Shown one piece after another: positions 53,770-64,000 of a stretch of 64,000 bases of DNA (positions are counted from its first letter, which is position 1; every line of letters begins with the position of its first letter). The notes under the pieces are model-generated. The model did no database searches and was not told where the DNA came from. It saw only the letters and a list, made by a program, of their open reading frames with translations. Source of the DNA: Botryococcus braunii (lineage: Eukaryota; Chlorophyta; Trebouxiophyceae); contig KV908369.1 in NCBI GenBank assembly GCA_002005505.1, positions 509,166 through 573,165 on the forward strand, read 5' to 3'. Position numbers and translations under genes: made by a program.

Positions 53770-54756
53770 TTATCCCCCCCTTAGTCCTTTGCATGTCCTC
53801 ATGCAAACCCACTCGAGGATTTTCACTGAGAAGAACAACCAGAGAAACCGGTAAACTGGACGGCCCAAACCTCCAACTGCCGTCTGACCCCTGCCGAATT
53901 GGTGGTTCATGGGGTCCCCACTTCCAATGTAGAATATCTCCAAGTAAACACTTCCTTGCCATTTATTTTTTTTTTATGGCTTTTCCAGGACACTAAGTAG
54001 ACTTGCGTCTAATCTTATTCGAAGAACAAACATGAAAAACAAGTGTCCCATTTCCCAAGTCCAAAAGAACATAAAAATCTAATCCAAAAACATACAACAC
54101 AAAAGAATAATTAAAGTGCTTCAGTCCAAAAAGTAGGGAACTTCCATGGAGAAGTTCCATGCTCCCAATGAGTCCCGTTCCCGTAATGGATGATCCCAAG
54201 TCAACATACTGTACAAATCCGCATAAGGTACACATTCCAGTTCATGCCGAACGACTCGGGTTGCGTTGGCTCTGAACCATGATCCAAAAGGAACAAACAA
54301 ACAAACAAACAAAGAAACAAAGTCCAACGTTCAAGGTCCAAGATTTCAAGAGAGTCCAAGTCCCCCTATTGACATAGACAGTCCAAGACCTGCCAGTCAC
54401 ATAGAAGAATCCCCAATCCCTCTCCAATTTCCAAGTCCCTTCTAGTCACATAGTCCACCCATCACCAGAAAAGTGCCCAGGATCCACAACTGATTGCTTG
54501 TGCTAGCAGGTGTACTCCCCCCCCACCTATCCAAAGCGTGCAGACTCCGGGCTGCAACATGCCATGGTGTGTGACATCTGTCCACCCACACCGGAGTGGG
54601 CGACCCACTCCCAATCCCATCCCGAGGGGGTGCACACATTTGCAATCCTACCACCGGCTTGTCTGTGCAGATCCTTGCGTACCCGACAAGGATTCCCTCC
54701 TAAAGAGAGCAAAGACAAGGTAACCGACCGGAGGAGCGGGCAGCAGGGGAAAGGCC
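53770..54756 (-). other. G1 3' untranslated region
   Basis: About 990 bases without a recognisable gene. Contains a polypurine tract next to the LTR and an (AAAC)n run at 54,295-54,320. Confidence 0.6.
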
Positions 54757-55533
54757 TCAAACGGCCGTCTCGCCCCACTTGGGCGGGCCCAACTCCTGGT
54801 GACGGTGGTAGGCGTTGATGGTGTCCTTTGCGTGGTCGAACATGTCCAAGGGCTCCCAGTCGTCTCCGACGTCGTAACCTGACCACAGTACCCAGTATTG
54901 GTAGGCTGGGGTACCGTCCGGGAAGTGGAGGGCCCGGTTCCCCTTCATCCAGGGACGGTGACCGAGGATGCCGTCCACGACGTACTCGGCATTCTCCGTG
55001 CCGTCATCGCCCTTGACCATGCGTGGTCCCGGCTGGTATTTGTAAATGCTGAGGCGGTCTGGGTTACGTGGCCCCTTGTAGAGGTCCACATATTCCACGT
55101 TTATGCGTGGGTGAAACTTCAGGGCGGCGGGGACGTCCAGCTCAACAGAGTTGGGATGGACGGCAGGGACCCGGAAGGGTCCAATCCGGCGCCTGGCAAG
55201 CTTTATGTACTTCTGCGACGTCAGGGCGGCTGGGAACTTCGTCCGAAGGAGAACAAGGTCCCCCTTCTTATAGATCACAGCCCGGCGGTGGCGGTTCGCC
55301 TGGGCCGCCTGCCGCTCCTGAGCTGCAGCCAAAAACTTCCGTGCAAGAGTAAGGGAGTCTTTCATCTTCCGGAGGAAAAGATCTGCCCGATCTGCTTTCC
55401 CCCCCTCCATGTGTCCCATAGCAAATGGAATGTTTGGATCCTGTCCATATGTCAAGCGGAACGGTGTGGTGTTGATCGAGGCTTGCCATGTATTGTTATA
55501 GGCAAACTCTGCAACAGCCAGATGGTTTCCCAT
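54757..55533 (-). pseudogene. G1 integrase C-terminus and chromodomain, out of frame with pol
   Basis: Continues pol in another frame: NHLAVAEFAYNNTWQASINT, GDLVLLRTKFPAAL, RRIGPFRV (integrase C-terminal module), then a chromodomain-like region (EYVVDGILGHRP, YQYWVLWSGYDVGDDWEPLD). A one-base lesion near 55,535 after KEWET separates it from the main pol frame. Confidence 0.85.
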
Positions 55534-58500
55534 TCTTTAGGCTTATCCCAAACATAATGTTTGAGGTAGTCCTCAAGAATCATGTTAACCCGTTCCGTTT
55601 GTCCGTCAGATTGTGGGTGATAGGCTGTAGACCGTGCAGGTTTGCAGCCTGTTAAATTTAGGAGTATATCCATAAATTTACTCACAAACTTAGGATCCCT
55701 ATCCGACACAAGTTCCTCTGGAAATCCGTGGTATCTCCAGACTTTATCCCTTAGCAAAACTGCTACATCATATGAGTCAGCTTTTGTGGTGGTGGGCACA
55801 AAGTGAGCACACTTACTTAACCGGTCCACCACAACCCATATGGCATCATTCCCGTTTGCACTCCGTGGCAACCCCGTTATGAAATCCATGGAAATGCTTT
55901 GCCATTTCCTAGTCGGGATTTGCAAGGGGTGAAGGAGGCCTGCGGGCAACTTGTTTGAAGCTTTGACCCTTTGACAAGAATCACAGTAGGCAACATATTC
56001 CCGCACGTCCTCTGTCATTCCCGGCCACCACCATTCCCGTTTCACCAGTTCATACATCTTGGCAAAACCAGGGTGTCCCACATACAAAGGTTCATGCAAT
56101 GCCTTGAGTATATCTTGTCTTAGGTTTCTCCCCACGACTCCTTCCCCACCCTTCACCTCATAATGCCCTGGGACATACTTCCGTCCCTCCTTCCCATATT
56201 CCCATATCCCATTCCTGAAATGCACCTTCCTTCTGTTCGACCTCTTTCCCAACCACTCATCATCCATGTATGCCCTTTTTACTAACTCCAGGAAGGGTTC
56301 ACACGTGTCAAGCTGCTGGGTGACTCCGCTCGGGCGGGCCCTCCCGCCGGAGTCCATTGCGACCCGGGGCTTGACACTCCTGAGCTCGGGCTCCGCTGGC
56401 TCGACGTTGCGTCGGAGCTGCCTGGCCGCGAGGATTGGGATCCTGGACAAGGCATCTGCGACGTTAGTCTTGCCTGGCTCCCAAACCCAGAGTATGTCAA
56501 ACTCCTGCAATCGCTCAGCCCACCTAGCTCTTCTCGGGCTAAGTCCTGCCTGTTGTTGCAAAAAGGTATTACACTTATGGTCAGTGGTTACGGTGACTGG
56601 TTTTCCTAACACATAACATCGCCATTCCTGTAGAGCATACACTACAGCCAGCAATTCCCTTTCCGTAGCAGAATAGTTACGCTCTGCACTATTCAACTTT
56701 TTGCTATAGTATGCTACTACTTTCCCGTCCTGCATGAGAACTGCTCCCACCCCAAAATCACTTGCATCACATGTCACTTGGAATGGTTTCCGAAGATCAG
56801 GTAGTGATAAGATAGGGGCCTCTACCAAAGCAGTCTTCAATGCTGAAAAAGATTCCTCCTGTTCCAATTCCCATTCCCATGCCCTCTTGCTGCTTGACAA
56901 CTTTGTTAAAGGAGCAGCGATGGCACTGAAGTCCCTGATAAACTTCCTGAAGTAGTTTGCAAGGCCTAGAAACCTACGGACATCCGTGGTGTTTTTGGGT
57001 ACGGGCCATTCCTTGACTACTTCCACCTTTTGTGGGTCCACCTTTAATCCATCCCTTCCAATGATATGCCCCAAGTATCGAAGTTCAGAACGCATGAACT
57101 CACACTTGGGTAGCTTGGCAAAGAGTTGCTTCTCTCGCAAGCGAGCGAAGACTTTTTCCAAATGGACATAATGCATGTTTTCATCCTTGCTGAAAATGAG
57201 CACATCATCCAAATAGACAACGACAAATCCCTCCCGAATGAAATCATGGAAGATTTCATTCATCAGCCGCTGAAAAGTGGCCGGAGCATTCGTTAAACCA
57301 AAGGGGAGCACCAGAAACTCGTACAACCCGAATGGTGTTCTAAATGCTGTCTTTGGGATATCTTCTTCTTTAAGCCGGACCTGATGGTATCCGCTCAATA
57401 AGTCCAGGCTTGAGAAGACCTTTGCTCCTTTGAGCCTATCAAGCAAATCATCAATCCGGGGCAAGGGGTACCTATCCGGAATGGTAATCTGGTTGACAGC
57501 TCTATAATCAATTACCATCCTATAAGTTCCTTCCTTCTTTTTAACAAAAAGAACAGGAGATGCATAAGGTGAGTGACTGGGCCGGATGTGCCCTAATGCG
57601 AGAAGCTCATCCACTGTTTTAGTACACTCTTCCATTTCTAGAGAAGATAAACGATAAGCAGGCTTATTAGGAGGTACAGAGCCAGGTTGTATCCTGATGG
57701 TGTGATACACCTGTCTATGCGGTGGCAATCCTGGCAAACCTTGAGGAAACAAATCACTGTACTCCCTAAGGAGCACCCCCAATTGTTCCGGTTTGCCCTT
57801 CAACACCTCCTCCAGTCCCAAGGATCCCGTGAGCTTACCCGATGACGACGTTGGCTTCTCCTCCTCCCCCTCCATTATTCCCTCTTCCTCCCCCTCCACT
57901 AGGGGTTCCGAGAATAATTCCGGGACCGGCCCGCCCTGGGTACCCGGTCCCGTGGAGTTGGTTGATGAGGTGCCTGATTCGTCGTCGGAGGGATCGAGCC
58001 CGTTTTCCTCCAGGGATGACTCCTGCTCATACCATGCATACTCTTCAGGTCTCATGACAACATTCAACAGACAAAGTCTCCATTGATCTACTTTGTTCTT
58101 CCCCTTCCTCACTATGTTCATACCCCATTGCAACGTGCAGGGTAAGACTTTCCTGTGAGGGTCCAACGTTACCCACTTCCCTTGATGTTTTATTTGTGCC
58201 TTTCCAACCCCAACACTGACTGTGGCCTCCCTTAGAGACATCCAGTCTTGTCCCAGAATGAGGTCCACCCCCTCCATAATAGAATCACATACAAAGAAAG
58301 TATGGCGGGTGACTACCGAAGGGGTGAACCTAACACTAAGGTCAACCTTCCCCTTGGTTTCAGACAAGGACCCATCTGCAAGGACTACTGTTGTTGCTTC
58401 CTTGTGATACCTAAGCCCTTGTAGTACTTTGCCTCGGACAAAAGAATGGGTAGCCCCAGTGTCCATGAGTGCACGAAACTCCATGCCTCGAACAGTAACG

Positions 58501-58862
58501 GCAAAAGTCAGGTTGAGTGGTGAGAGATTTCCCACATGCCCTACATGACAAGATGGTTGTGGCATGACACATGCAAGCACAAAGGAAAAAGGAAAGATTC
58601 CGGTCTTGCCCGAGAACATAAATTGTTCTCCCCTACATCCCCGAGCAAGAACTTTTAGTTTGGCCTTTGTCCTGTACTCTAAGAAAAACCTCCTGCTTTT
58701 CCAGACTTTTTGGCTAATAACAAAGCAGGCACCAAGGCTGGGATCATGGTTTCTCTTTGCAAAGAAATCATGCAAGCAAGCCTCTGCACAATTTTTCTTA
58801 GGTACTACCAACTCAAAGGATTCAGAGAGTGAAGACAAATAGGCCAAACAATGGGGATCCAT
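55534..58862 (-). pseudogene. G1 pol: protease-RT-RNase H-integrase, frameshifted at the end
   Basis: In order: a ~125 residue N-terminal extension, protease (ALMDTGATHSFVRG, about 130), acidic linker, RT (MVIDYRAVNQITIPD; VVVYLDDVLIFS), RNase H (VTCDASDFGVGAVLMQDGK; DALSRIP), integrase HHCC (EPLYVGHPGFAKMY ... YCDSCQR), DDE core (SMDFITGLPR, LVSDRDPKFVSKF, HPQSDGQTERVN). It remains open to the frameshift near 55,535. Its first ATG is 12 bases past the gag UGA and in the same frame as gag, so Gag-Pol is probably made by readthrough. Confidence 0.88.
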
Positions 58863-58874
58863 GACCCTTGCGAG

Positions 58875-60015
58875 TCAAGTTTTGGGTTTCCCCTTCCCTT
58901 TCCCCTTCCACTTCCCTCTTCCCTTTCCTTTTCCTTGCCAATTACCTTGCCCTCCTTGAGGTGGTGGAAGCCCTCCTTGCACTGGTGCCACCACTGGTGG
59001 GGCCTGTGGTGCAGAGGGAAAGTAACCCGGTTGAAAGTCTGGTGGTTGGAACCCTCCCGCTTTAGCTTTAGCAGCCAACCACTCCCTTTTCAACTGACAT
59101 TGCCATGCTTCATGGCCCAACTGTTTGCAAAAGTAACACTCCCTATTAGCGGGGATGACCTTCCGAGAGTCCAACTTTCCTCCCTTCCCTGGTGCACCAG
59201 GGGGTCCTCCAACAGCTCCCCAGAAGGGTGGTGACCCTTGAACTTCCTCTGGGATATGAGCTGCACCAAGATTGGTGTGGAAGTTTGATAGTGTCCTCCT
59301 CTTGGGGGGACCTCCCTGTGCATCCCCATGGGCACTCTTGAAACCACCTTCATACTTGACCACAAAGGAGCACAAGTCATCCAGGTCTGTGAAGGGTTTC
59401 CCTGTCCCGGGGTTGATGGTACTAGCCAATCTTAACTGCACATTAAGACCCTTCATGAATAAGTGCAACTTATCCTGCTCTACCATTTCATATTCCACCT
59501 CAATATCCGAAAGCAAAGCAACAAATCTTTCAATGTACCTCTCCACACTTTCATTTCCCTGGTAGACTTTGTCAAGCTTTTGTCTTGCTATTGCTACTGT
59601 GTCAGTGGCATCATATCTTTTGGACATAAAAGCTTTAAAGTCTTCCCACTCTATGGCATCTTCCTCTCCTCCCTCTTTTTCCCACTTACGCACAAAAGCA
59701 TCCCACACTTTAAGAGGTCTTTCTTCCAAGTGTTGAACTGCCAAAGCAACCCACTTAGCATCAGGCACGTTTGTGAGTTTAGCATATGATGCCAATTTCC
59801 GTGCAAAAAACATAAAACTTCCACGTTTTCCGTTAAAGAGAGAAGGAGGGGCAGCACGCACTTGCACCGGTTTTTGGATCGGTGCTTGAGCCTCGCCCTG
59901 CCGAGCCTCCAACTTTTCTTGAACCAAAGCGTCAACGTATTGTTCAATATCTTCCTTTGACAAGGGGCGTTTCTTCCTTTTGCCTTCCGATCCCTCGGTT
60001 GTAGGGGCGATCGGG
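58875..60015 (-). pseudogene. G1 gag, N-terminus replaced by G2 LTR
   Basis: Gag from NPIAPTTEGSEGKRKKR onward: RSLFNGKRGS-type capsid start (PPSLFNGKRGSFMFFARK), gag domain, CCHC knuckle CYFCKQLGHEAWQC, then a Gly/Lys-rich basic tail ending in UGA at 58,875-58,877. The open frame continues upstream into LTR sequence to 60,104, but that part belongs to G2's LTR and is not native. Confidence 0.87.
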
Positions 60016-60017
60016 TT

Positions 60018-60495
60018 TGTAACGGAATGCGAGGATTTCCGAGCATTTCGGGACATTTGCGGGAGACGCCCTTTGGCGCCATACTGCACGCCCGTGGGAG
60101 CCACGTGGTTAGCCGCTCGAACGAGAGTAGCACCTTCCGTCGGTGATGGTTGCTTACGCCATGCATAGTTGGCACTCCGTCATTGCGTGTGTTTGATGAC
60201 AATAATTGTCACCGTTAGCACGCCAGCGAGTGGACGATCTAGGGCTCTCACGAAGGATAGAGGGACATAAGTCGTACATGGGCCGAGTCCGAATGATAGG
60301 CGTCCCTTGGCTAGGAACCCGCGTGCCGAGTAGATTAACACGAGAGGACAGAACTGGAGAAACCACAAGGGTAAGCTGTGTGGTGGGGTGGTTCTTGTAA
60401 ACGCTTGCTTGCCCCAAGTGACGGACCTCGTGTCGCGCCTCGATCCTTGCTCCCTTCCTGCCTTACTTCCTTATAAATTCCGCTGAGTTATTACA
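60018..60495 (+). repeat. G2 5' LTR, 478 bp
   Basis: TGTAACGGAATGCG...GAGTTATTACA. Followed after two T by the priming site TGGTATCGGCGA at 60,498-60,509. Confidence 0.88.
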
Positions 60496-60497
60496 TT

Positions 60498-60509
60498 TGG
60501 TATCGGCGA
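60498..60509 (+). promoter_or_regulatory. G2 primer-binding site
   Basis: TGGTATCGGCGA, identical in 12 bases to the D, A and H sites despite unrelated LTRs. Confidence 0.75.
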
Positions 60510-60601
60510 AAGCCGTTATCAATCCTTTGGGGTTTTCGATCAAGTTGTTGGAAGTTGGCAGATGCCGATGTAAGGATCTAACTTTGGGATGCGTCGCGTA
60601 G

Positions 60602-61433
60602 ATGAGCTCGGTGGGATCCGATAGGTTTAAAAACCTATCTGAAGAAGACCGAAGCCTTGTGGAAGGTTCTTTGAAGGATGGAATTGAAGTGACGGACTTG
60701 TTGGAAGAGGACGTTGATTCCATGAACCCGATCGCCCCCACAACCGAGGGATCGGAAGGCAAAAGGAAGAAACGCCCCTTGTCAAAGGATGAAATTGAAG
60801 AATACATTAACACGTTAGTCGAACAAAAGTTGGAGGCTCGGCAGGCTGAGGCCCAAGCACCGATCATCAAACCGGTGCAAGTGCGTGCTGCCCCTCCTTC
60901 TCTCTTTAACGGAAAACGTGGAAGTTTTATGTTTTTTGCACGGAAATTGGCATCATATGCTAAACTCACAAACGTGCCTGATGCTAAGTGGGTTGCTTTG
61001 GCAGTTCAACACTTGGAAGAAAGACCTCTTAAAGTGTGGGATGCTTTTGTGCGTAAGTGGGAAAAAGAGGGAGGAGAGGAAGATGCCATAAAGTGGGAAG
61101 ACTTTAAAGCTTTTATGTCCAAAAGATATGATGCCACTGACACAGTAGCAATAGCAAGACAAAAGCTTGACAAAGTATACCAAGGGAATGAAAGTGTGGA
61201 GAGGTACATTGAAAGATTTGTTGCTTTGCTTTCGGATATTGAGGTGGAATATGAAATGGTAGAGCAGGATAAGTTGCACTTATTCATGAAGGGTCTTAAT
61301 GTGCAGTTAAGATTGGCCAGTACCATCAACCCCGGGACAGGGAAACCCTTCACAGACCTGGATGACTTGTGCTCCTTTGTGGTCAAGTATGAAGGTGGTT
61401 TCAAGAGTGCCCATGGGGATGCACAGGGAGGTC
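60602..61433 (+). pseudogene. G2 gag, truncated by F
   Basis: ATG at 60,602. Retains the N-terminus missing in G1 (MSSVGSDRFKNLSEEDRSL), then MNPIAPTTEGSEGKRKKR, PPSLFNGKRGSFMFFARK and most of the gag domain to YEGGFKSAHGDAQGG, where the F LTR begins. The zinc knuckle and pol are missing. Compared with G1 there are scattered substitutions such as KDEIEEYINTLVEQ for KEDIEQYVDALVQE. Confidence 0.88.
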
Positions 61434-62124
61434 TGTTGTGTTAATTAATTTTATGCCTTTCCCTCAGAGGAGTAATAATGGCAAGTCTCCGTATGAAGAC
61501 AATACCAATTAGGAAAGAGAGGCAGAACCCTGAGTTCTGCCAGGCAATACATGCATTTGAACGAAGACTATCATAACGCAAGTTACAGACACGTTTGTAG
61601 AAAGGAGGCATATGGGGCAAGCACGGATAGGGAAGGCACTTGGTTGGAACTATAGTGGCACTCCGGGTGTCTATCAATCAGTTGCTAACCAGTCCTTGAC
61701 TTGTATATGTCCGTGCCTACTTAACAACGCACAAGTAGGAGGACATCGTCTAACACCCTCCGTGCCGCCACCATGCAGGTGACTTAATCCTTATTGTATT
61801 CCTGGATTTAGCACTCAGATGAACATTGTTAGAACATGTTAGACATATAGAGTTGAGTTTAGCTCATCGGACAAAGTAATGAACACGACCTGGGTGAGAG
61901 CAGGTTAGGCGTGTTTGAACTGCGTCACCTTGTTAGGAGAGATGAGAGATATTGTAACACTTGGTTGGAACTATAGTGGCACTCCGGGTGTCTATCAATC
62001 AGTTGCTAACCAGTCCTTGACTTGTATATGTCCGTGCCTACTTAACAACGCACAAGTAGGAGGACATCGTCTAACACCCTCCGTGCCGCCACCATGCAGG
62101 ATACGCCAAGCCCAGAATATTTCA
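61434..62124 (+). repeat. F 5' LTR, 691 bp, with internal duplication
   Basis: Starts TGTTGTGTTAATTAA and ends ATATTTCA. A 143 bp segment (61,637-61,779) is repeated at 61,958-62,100; the first copy is followed by GTGACT, the second by ATACGC. The layout parallels the E LTR although the sequence differs. Confidence 0.85.
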
Positions 62125-62139
62125 GGTTATGGGCCCACG
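62125..62139 (+). promoter_or_regulatory. F primer-binding site matching initiator tRNA-Met anticodon arm
   Basis: GGTTATGGGCCCACG, the same 15 bases as in E, immediately after the LTR. Confidence 0.8.
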
Positions 62140-62461
62140 GGCTCGGATGCTGAGAGTGGGTGGCGCCTAAATCGGAGCTCACTAGACTGTGAATGGCGAA
62201 GAAGCGGACAAAGCAAACAGCCAGGAAGACCACCAACCTCAACGTTCCAGCGCGCTTGAGATCAGGACCTCCGTCATACAACGAACTAATCAGAGAAGGA
62301 GGACAACGTGGAGACCGCAATCCTGACGAGAGAGCCTTTATCGTCAAAGACTACATCTTTCACCTTCACGTTGGCTGTCCGTTAGCTCAACCCACCTGGT
62401 TCAGAAGTAAGATCTTGCTGCTACCTTGCGAGTACTGGAGTTATAAGACAACTGGGGAATT

Positions 62462-64000
62462 ATGACTTCCAAGAAGAAAGGATCATCAGCTAGTGGAGCA
62501 TCAACGTCAAGCAGTGAACCAGCCTCATCCACACCCATCAGAGAACCGTGTACTCCCAGCACCTCAAGAGGCAGCGGAGATGAGCTGCCCAAGATTATCC
62601 CAACAAATGTCAAGGTACACATAAAACTGAAGGAACGGGGGACAAATATTATTGTTTGGAAGAATGCATTTTTGGCAGCAAATGAGTCAAAAGGGTCTTT
62701 GCCTGCCATCCTGGAGGCTATGCCTGGTACAGCACATGACGCAGCCGCAATGTTACTGATTTATGAGTCAGTCCCAGAGGAATGGCTGGGACCTCTGTCT
62801 AATCTGCCCTCTGCTTATGATGCATATGAGTTCATCTGCAGAAAGTTTATTGGTGGATATAATATCGAGGCCAATGCAGATTGGCTCCAAGAAATGAGCC
62901 AGGGAATGAAACATGACGAGACGATTTCGCAATATGTCAACAGAATGATCAACCTGAAGGCATGCCTTGACAGGAACAACCATGCTCTACTGGATGCACA
63001 CGTTGCAACCCAGATTGTGCAGGGCTTGCCTGATGCAGCTAAAGAGCCAGGAATGATCACAACTGCTGCAGCACAACCCCTGGAGAAGCTGGCTGGACTT
63101 CTGCGCAACACAGCAGCTGCAGTGGGTTTTGATGAATATGCTCCTCGCCAACCAAGGGTTTTGGCTCTTGGACAAGGCTCCAGTGGAGCCAATACCCCAC
63201 CAGCTGCCAGTGCAGTCCATCAGCAGGCCCAACCAACTGTCTCTGAGGCCAAGTCCGAGACTAAGGGCATCTGCAACTACTGCAATAAGAAGGGGCATTA
63301 CTGGAGGGACTGTCGAAAGAGGAAGCGGGACGAGGAGACCCAACGGAACGTAGTGGCAGCGGTCCAACAATTGCAGGGAATGTGGCCACAGGGACCTCCA
63401 CATATGGGTGGCCCACACCCTCCTGCAGCCCAGCTGGCGCACCCTGGACTGGATGCCTTTCCGGCATGGTTCCAACCCCCAGCTCCCCCACCTCCACCAC
63501 CTGGAGGTATGCCATACATAATTTCCCTCAACATCCTGAAGACTCCTGTCAGAAATTCGTCTCTGCAATCCTGGCTGGTGGACAGTGGAGCATCTGTACA
63601 TCTGGTGAATGATGTGACCCTACTACATAATCCAACTGTGCATGCCAAACCCATCCCATTACATCTGGCCACTTCAGATGCCACTGGAGGAATTGTAGCA
63701 TCAGGCTCTGTCTGCATCCTCAGTCGAGTGGGAGTTCCCCTGTGGATACATCATGTTCAGTGTGTTCCTTCTGCAACCTCAAACATACTGTCAGTATCTG
63801 CAGCATTGCGGGATGGGGCAGTCTTTCGCACAGATGATGTTGGAGCGTTCACTGAAGTCTGTGGTCCAAACAGCTGGAGGTCTCGGATCAGTGCAGAGAA
63901 AGGGCTATTTTATATTCATCAAGTTGTAGCTCTGAGTCCCAGTGTTAACCACAGAAGAATTTCAGCTGCTGTGAAGTCCAAAACCCCCACCCAAAACTCA
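62462..64000 (+). CDS. F gag-protease, partial, open at right edge (513 codons)
   Basis: ATG at 62,462 (MTSKKKGSSASG) opens a frame with no stop to the window end. Gag of the copia/UBN2 type (LKERGTNIIVWKNAFLAAN; EEWLGPLSNLPSAYDAYEF; VNRMINLKACLD), CCHC knuckle CNYCNKKGHYWRDC (about 272), Gln/Pro-rich linker, protease WLVDSGASVHLVNDVTLLHN (about 370), and the start of the region before integrase. Similar in layout and protease sequence to E (both have HLATSDA and ASGSVC) but too divergent to be the same family. Integrase, RT and RNase H lie beyond the window. Confidence 0.9.
   Translation, partial: MTSKKKGSSASGASTSSSEPASSTPIREPCTPSTSRGSGDELPKIIPTNVKVHIKLKERGTNIIVWKNAFLAANESKGSLPAILEAMPGTAHDAAAMLLIYESVPEEWLGPLSNLPSAYDAYEFICRKFIGGYNIEANADWLQEMSQGMKHDETISQYVNRMINLKACLDRNNHALLDAHVATQIVQGLPDAAKEPGMITTAAAQPLEKLAGLLRNTAAAVGFDEYAPRQPRVLALGQGSSGANTPPAASAVHQQAQPTVSEAKSETKGICNYCNKKGHYWRDCRKRKRDEETQRNVVAAVQQLQGMWPQGPPHMGGPHPPAAQLAHPGLDAFPAWFQPPAPPPPPPGGMPYIISLNILKTPVRNSSLQSWLVDSGASVHLVNDVTLLHNPTVHAKPIPLHLATSDATGGIVASGSVCILSRVGVPLWIHHVQCVPSATSNILSVSAALRDGAVFRTDDVGAFTEVCGPNSWRSRISAEKGLFYIHQVVALSPSVNHRRISAAVKSKTPTQNS

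Larger units (their letters stand above)
53292..60017 (-). mobile_element. Element G1: Ty3/gypsy chromovirus, minus strand, 5'-truncated by G2
   Basis: 3' LTR 53,292-53,769 (478 bp, TGTAACGG...TTATTACA on the minus strand) with a polypurine tract AAGGGGGGGATA beside it, a 990 base 3' untranslated region, pol, then gag. The 5' LTR, leader and first gag codons are not here because G2 inserted at 60,018. The copy has one frameshift in pol. Confidence 0.88.
60018..61433 (+). mobile_element. Element G2: plus-strand gypsy copy, interrupted by F
   Basis: Starts with its 478 bp 5' LTR, then a priming site, leader and gag. It inserted into the gag of G1, a member of its own family, in opposite orientation. 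Copia element F cuts it at 61,434; the rest lies beyond the window or beyond F. Confidence 0.85.
61434..64000 (+). mobile_element. Element F: Ty1/copia retrotransposon, 5' part
   Basis: 5' LTR 61,434-62,124 (691 bp), half-tRNA priming site at 62,125, leader, then an open gag-pol reading off the right edge. Same organisation as E but clearly a different family. It inserted in G2 gag; the left flank AGGTC would be its target duplication. Confidence 0.88.

Overview
The window is eukaryotic nuclear DNA in which interleaved LTR retrotransposons fill roughly the last three quarters. Evidence: spliced gene fragments with GT...AG introns, long (CA)n, (GT)n(GA)n and (TA)n arrays, Ty3/gypsy chromoviruses with chromodomains, Ty1/copia elements, MITEs and a terminal-repeat miniature element. 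The exon motifs and element repertoire would suit a green alga or another repeat-rich protist, but this is an impression and the species cannot be fixed from the sequence.

Layout. 1-13.5 kb is comparatively single-copy and holds three probable but unidentified intron-containing genes (minus strand 0.2-1.4 kb; plus strand 5.3-6.3 kb; plus strand 8.1-11.3 kb) separated by microsatellites. Two of them share a short conserved motif. 13.5-16 kb is a (TA)n hub with Tc1/mariner-like MITEs, a foldback element and an old LTR fragment. From 16 kb on the DNA is nested retroelements, lettered here for reference. D = gypsy LTR plus gag (15,991-17,481). B = 12.6 kb gypsy element (17,482-30,058) with ~1.4 kb LTRs and a gag-pol carrying two unusual extra modules, a DIRS/Dam-type methyltransferase-like domain between protease and RT and a PHD finger between RNase H and integrase. 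H = 583 bp TRIM inserted in B's left LTR with a clean 5 bp target duplication. C = gypsy pol fragment (30,059-31,825), possibly the other half of D. A = chromovirus present as a tandem pair A1/A2 on the minus strand sharing one LTR, plus a mosaic plus-strand copy A3. E = structurally intact copia element (40,927-47,938) inside A2 gag. G1 (minus) interrupts A3, G2 (plus) interrupts G1, and copia element F interrupts G2 and runs off the right edge.

How the parts work together. Each autonomous element supplies capsid (gag), protease, reverse transcriptase/RNase H and integrase. A, D, G and H share a primer-binding site beginning TGGTATCGGCGA and LTR ends TGTA...TACA. The copia elements E and F instead have a site matching the anticodon arm of initiator tRNA-Met, as in Drosophila copia. 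In A and G, gag and pol lie in the same frame separated by a single UGA, pointing to stop readthrough as the Gag:Pol ratio control. H uses an A-type priming site and its LTR is found joined to an A-type gag in A3, so H is probably a non-autonomous partner of this lineage.

Most promising for follow-up: the B polyprotein architecture and its leader of tandem ~440 bp units bounded by CAG|GTAC, the palindrome in B integrase, the UGA/hairpin between A gag and pol, and the TATCCG/GTATACGTG filler DNA at two separate A-family junctions.
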